From the NCBI RefSeq assembly GCF_004114535.1, contig NZ_LBJC01000074.1:1-53133 (forward strand): a DNA stretch of 53,133 bases, given 5' to 3'. The notes under the pieces are model-generated. The model saw only the letters and a list, made by a program, of their open reading frames with translations. It did not search any database and was not told the DNA's origin. Source of the DNA: Bradyrhizobium nanningense. Its GTDB lineage: Bacteria; Pseudomonadota; Alphaproteobacteria; Rhizobiales; Xanthobacteraceae. This document shows, one piece after another, positions 52,553 through 53,133 of this stretch (position 1 is the first letter of the stretch; each line of letters starts with the position of its first letter). The position numbers and the translations under genes were made by a program.

Positions 52553-53133
52553 TCAGCACTTCACCCGCTTCTGCTCGCGGTCGACCGCGGCTTTGACGCC
52601 GGCGGAGGCGCGCGGATATTTGCGGCCGACCTCGCCGAAGGCGGCGCAGGCGGCCTCCTTCTCCTTCAGGGCGGCGAGCGACTGGCCGAGCCGCAGCAGC
52701 GCATCCGGCGCCTTGGCCGATTTTTCGTATTTGGTGGTGACGGCGAGGAAAGCTTCCGCGGAGTCGCGATATTGCTGGCGCTGGAAGTAGCTCTCGCCGA
52801 GCCAGTACTGCGCATCCCCGAGCAGTGGGTCGCTCGGATATTTCTGCGTGAAGTTCTTCATGGTCTGCTCGGCGAGCGCATAGTCCTTGCGCTGCATGTA
52901 GCCGATGCCGAGGTCGAACTCGTCGCGCGGCGTCGCCGAGGGCGGCAGGGTGGTCAGCCCGGTGCCGCCTGGGGCCGGATAGCCCTGCTGGGCCGGCGGA
53001 TTGCCGGGCTGGGCCGCCTGCGGCTGATAGCGAGGGCTGGTGTTGGCGAGATCGAGCGGCTCGCCAGCGCCGCGGCCGCCGGGCGCTCCGACCGGACTGC
53101 CCGCCGGCACCGGCTGCTGCCCGCCGCCGAGCG
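52553..53133 (-). CDS. cpoB: Cell division coordinator CpoB / YbgF, 3' part (5' end outside window)
   Basis: The reading frame runs past the right edge without a start, so the N-terminal signal and coiled coil are missing. The seen part has a Pro/Gln/Gly-rich linker (about 60 residues), then a three-unit TPR domain: DEFDLGIGYMQRKDYALAEQ, LLGDAQYWLGESYFQRQQYR and ALLRLGQSLAALKEKEAACA. CpoB (YbgF) works with the Tol-Pal system and PBP1b at the division site. Upstream, beyond the window, pal and tolB would be expected. It is 76 bases from the tilS start. Confidence 0.93.
   Translation of the reverse strand, partial: LGGGQQPVPAGSPVGAPGGRGAGEPLDLANTSPRYQPQAAQPGNPPAQQGYPAPGGTGLTTLPPSATPRDEFDLGIGYMQRKDYALAEQTMKNFTQKYPSDPLLGDAQYWLGESYFQRQQYRDSAEAFLAVTTKYEKSAKAPDALLRLGQSLAALKEKEAACAAFGEVGRKYPRASAGVKAAVDREQKRVKC

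Overview
The window is GC-rich, tightly packed alphaproteobacterial chromosome. The best guess is Bradyrhizobium or a close relative in the Bradyrhizobiaceae. The reasons are rhizobial gene orders (DUF2312 - DUF1244 - DUF1036 - pyruvate kinase; pntAA-pntAB-pntB next to the small aa3-oxidase subunit IV; cpoB - tilS - ftsH), two families of dispersed palindromic repeats of the type found between genes in that group, and several tiny proteins that I recall only from these bacteria. No rRNA, tRNA, CRISPR array, prophage or complete mobile element was seen. The only mobile-element trace is the 3' end of an IS3-type transposase at the left edge.

Layout. 1-3.1 kb: IS end, then a leftward potG-potH-potI polyamine-type ABC transporter without a binding protein. 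3.1-8.8 kb: a divergent GlpD-like dehydrogenase, a block of palindromic repeats, a membrane GGDEF-EAL sensor and an LhgO-like oxidase. 8.9-11.1 kb: four very small proteins, two of them divergent DUF465 paralogues, and a soluble diguanylate cyclase with a basic tail. 11.2-14.9 kb: purE-purK, aquaporin Z, ribosomal protein S21 and a TPR lipoprotein. 15-16.3 kb: a low-complexity membrane-anchored protein and a cupin. 16.4-22.9 kb: a long leftward run of pntAA-AB-B, a 56-residue protein, an alpha/beta hydrolase, an NhaD/ArsB-type antiporter and a ChaA-type antiporter, so three different proton-coupled membrane systems are transcribed together or at least in line.

23-34.5 kb: cytochrome aa3 subunit IV, a large patatin-like phospholipase whose catalytic dyad is split by a membrane domain, oligoendopeptidase F with a histone-H1-like tail, a divergent sigma-54 response regulator, then an L,D-transpeptidase and a DUF882/M15-like protein that probably remodel peptidoglycan. 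34.5-39.3 kb: a class III adenylate cyclase-TolB-TPR protein, GapR (DUF2312), DUF1244, DUF1036 and pyruvate kinase. 39.5-42.9 kb: a TetR regulator with a candidate operator, an M23 peptidase, a PAP2 phosphatase and an orphan Flp pilin. 43.3-49 kb: a GtrB/DPM1-type GT2 glycosyltransferase with three large polytopic proteins, two of which are clear paralogues; this is the best candidate here for an uncharacterised lipid-linked-sugar module. 49.2-53.1 kb: ftsH, tilS and the 3' part of cpoB (ybgF), the distal end of a Tol-Pal region.

Most genes are housekeeping. Start codons were chosen from Shine-Dalgarno-like sequences, ATGA/GTGA/TTGA overlaps and family N-termini. All functional assignments come from reading motifs and family resemblance, with no database search.
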